The notes beneath the pieces are model-generated. The model searched no databases. It had not been told where the DNA came from and worked only from the letters and a program-made list of their open reading frames with translations. A stretch of DNA of 64,000 nt from Baylisascaris procyonis (taxonomy: Eukaryota > Nematoda > Chromadorea > Rhabditida > Ascarididae): NCBI GenBank assembly GCA_037389465.1, contig JAZARR010000204.1, positions 1,197,001 through 1,261,000 of the forward strand, given 5' to 3'. Below are positions 62,411 through 64,000 of the stretch, one piece after another; position 1 is the first letter of the stretch, and each line of letters opens with the position of its first letter. The position numbers and the translations under genes are program-made.

Positions 62411-63659
62411 TCATGGTTTTGCCGTTGCAGCTTTCTCTTTTTCCTCTTTGAGTTTCCTGAGGTAACGTAATGCTCTCTTCGCAGCCGTACATTTAGCGAT
62501 ACGATAGCTACGACCCATTCCAGTAAAGCGACATTTTCCTTGGATATCAACCGTTACACGTACTTTACCCGTCTCCAAGATTCGCTCGAGTTTCCTTCAA
62601 GAAAGCTAATTTTTTTTCTATACAATTTATTACGCTAATTGATCTATATTTTCTACCATATTTAAATTTCATCATTTAAAAATCTTGCTGTTTTCTCAAT
62701 AATTCTTGTGTTCAATAAAAATTTTTCACCTTCTTTCCCAATTCAAATATAAGGACAACCAGCACATAGTCCATCCCGATAGGTCTGTGTGCAAGAACAA
62801 AAGATAGCTTGGCGCATAATCTAATATTTACTCTTTTAGACATTCCAAGAAGAAATTAGAGAAAATATCTACGAAGATGGTTTCGTTAAGAAATAAGATC
62901 GGCCAAAGAAATTATGTTCTGTGCGACCAAGAACCAGGAAAAGTTTTGTTAGAAAGCATAAACTTGTACACAGGTAATACCAGGTATATGCACAGGTAAT
63001 ACGGGTAGATATTGACTGCATCTTACAACTACCTGTACACAGGTAATACCAGGTATATGCACAGGTAATACCAGGTAAATGCACAGGTAATACGGGTAGA
63101 TGTTGGCTGTGTCTTACAACTGAGTATTTCGACAAATACAGGGTAAGAAAATAGAAGCAAATAGAAGAGCCTTCTAAAGGAGCCAGCATGATATGCGTTT
63201 CATTGATCATATCAGGTATATTCTTATAGTAAAGCACCGCGCAATACTCCATTCACATTCGAACTGATCCGGCCACTCTTAGTCTTTACGATCGAAAAAT
63301 TGCAGATATGCATGATGCATGCAACAGGGGAACGAGAGAATCTAGGCCCAGACACAATAAAAAACGGAACGATCTGATTCCAGACGACCAATCTTCTTCG
63401 GCTATACCCTTGCGCTAAATCTGGAACCTCCCTATTCCCTTCTTCGACTGAAAATTGTTCGCCCACTAGCATAGGCGATTAGTGAGCAAAAACTATTAAT
63501 TGAGGAACTTATAACTAACGAGAATCGTGCGCGTTCAGGCTCGAGCTCAAGCAGCTCACGAATAGGCGATTTAGGCGGATTGTTGCAGCATTCTTCTATT
63601 GTTTCCTTCATAAGATTGTAAAATACCCTCCAAACAACATCTAGACTTCGACCGCTATC
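62411..63659 (-). CDS. dcr-1: Dicer, C-terminal two exons (partial)
   Basis: 3' end of the ribonuclease III enzyme that cuts long dsRNA and pre-miRNA. Exon 63659-63520 begins [19 protein letters not shown] and includes [16 protein letters not shown], the last helices of the second RNase III domain and the linker (human DSGMSLETVWQVYYPMM and SPVRELLEMEPE). Exon 62594-62411 carries the C-terminal dsRNA-binding domain: [36 protein letters not shown] (human [19 protein letters not shown]) and a lysine-rich tail ending ATAKP. The junction is in phase (TC|G). The rest of the gene lies beyond the right edge. The catalytic domains are not in this window, so activity cannot be judged. Confidence 0.95.
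62965..63121. repeat. Minisatellite in last Dicer intron
   Basis: Tandem units built on CACAGGTAATACCAGGTATA (about 22 bp), arranged in two higher-order blocks. The blocks begin TGTACACAGGTAATACC at 62965 and 63034 and end in TACGGGTAGAT. The second block has an extra unit. The strand opposite Dicer carries many CAGGTA strings that look like splice donors. Confidence 0.85.
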
Positions 63660-64000
63660 CTAAAACAAATCAACACATTACTGAAATCACCTGTAATCAT
63701 TTATAGTATTACCTGTAGTATAAAATTACAGTAATATAACTGAAATCATAATCATTTTTACCTGCAAGCTCACCCGGTCGTTTTCACGACCGACCGATCG
63801 CTAAAATTCAGTTCGCTTTTCGAAAACAATGGAAAACGAAGCACTTTTAAACGTAATACAAAAAATTACGACACTAGAAGAGACAAGAAGAAACATTAGA
63901 TAAAATGAAATATGCAAAAGCGCAAAGAGTCCCATCCCTTCCAATAAAACATGAGTTTAATCTCGCCCTAGGACTTTCTTTTCCTCTCATCTTACTGAGA
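63660..64000 (-). other. Probable Dicer intron running off the window
   Basis: Starts at the acceptor TTGTTTTAG just before the exon at 63659. I see no exon encoding the conserved stretch that should precede DSG, so the next exon lies beyond 64000. Confidence 0.6.

Noticed and set aside
62869..63252. 127-aa minus-strand ORF in the Dicer intron
   Set aside because: It is produced by the minisatellite; the two flanking Dicer exons join directly in phase.
1..64000. CRISPR arrays, prokaryotic operons, ribosome binding sites, insertion sequences
   Set aside because: The sequence is spliced eukaryotic DNA; the tandem repeats have no spacer-repeat structure.

Overview
This window is eukaryotic nuclear DNA, AT-rich, with multi-exon genes whose introns run from about 150 bp to several kb. 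Splice acceptors are mostly TTTCAG, TTTTAG or TTTAAG, there are many microsatellites and long (TA)n tracts, and a tRNA-derived repeat family is present. An SXP/RAL-2 (DUF148) secreted protein gene, which is a nematode-restricted family, and trans-splice-like acceptors just upstream of several start codons indicate a nematode. A parasitic clade III (spirurid or filarial-like) worm is my best guess from composition, but the sequence does not fix the species.

Layout: 1-3.2 kb, no confident gene. 3.2-7.2 kb (+), a secreted inhibitory-type serpin in seven exons. 8.8-11.6 kb (-), an SXP/RAL-2 protein in four exons. 15.2-20.6 kb (+), an unrecognised basic, proline/serine-rich protein in five exons, with a heptad-encoding minisatellite in one intron. 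23.4-29.5 kb (-), the splicing factor CWC25 in nine exons, apparently without the usual N-terminal region. 30-34 kb, isolated candidate exons on both strands and a broken BED-finger-like fragment. 35.5-45.1 kb (+), a long-chain acyl-CoA synthetase in fourteen exons. 45.2-49.3 kb, repeats: a tRNA-Arg-like SINE family with a 151-bp tandem array, decayed element fragments and (TA)n tracts. 50.1-56.9 kb (+), an AKAP10 (D-AKAP2) homologue in eleven exons. 58.7-61.3 kb (+), a CDPF1-like cysteine-rich DPF protein in five exons. 62.4 kb to the right edge (-), the 3' end of Dicer.

The genes belong to unrelated pathways: proteolysis control and secretion, splicing, lipid activation, PKA anchoring and small-RNA processing. 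I see no operon; same-strand neighbours are kilobases apart. All gene models were joined by hand from reading-frame phase and splice signals, and every one closes without a frameshift. Two cautions apply. The acyl-CoA synthetase model needs one intron whose acceptor does not end in AG. The CWC25 model starts later than the family norm.

I found no clear new multi-gene system. The items most worth a second look are the non-AG intron inside a catalytic motif of the acyl-CoA synthetase, the heptad minisatellite, the tRNA-Arg-derived repeat array, the possible loss of the CWC25 N-terminus, a phase-compatible premature terminal exon in AKAP10, and orphan exons around 30-32.8 kb.
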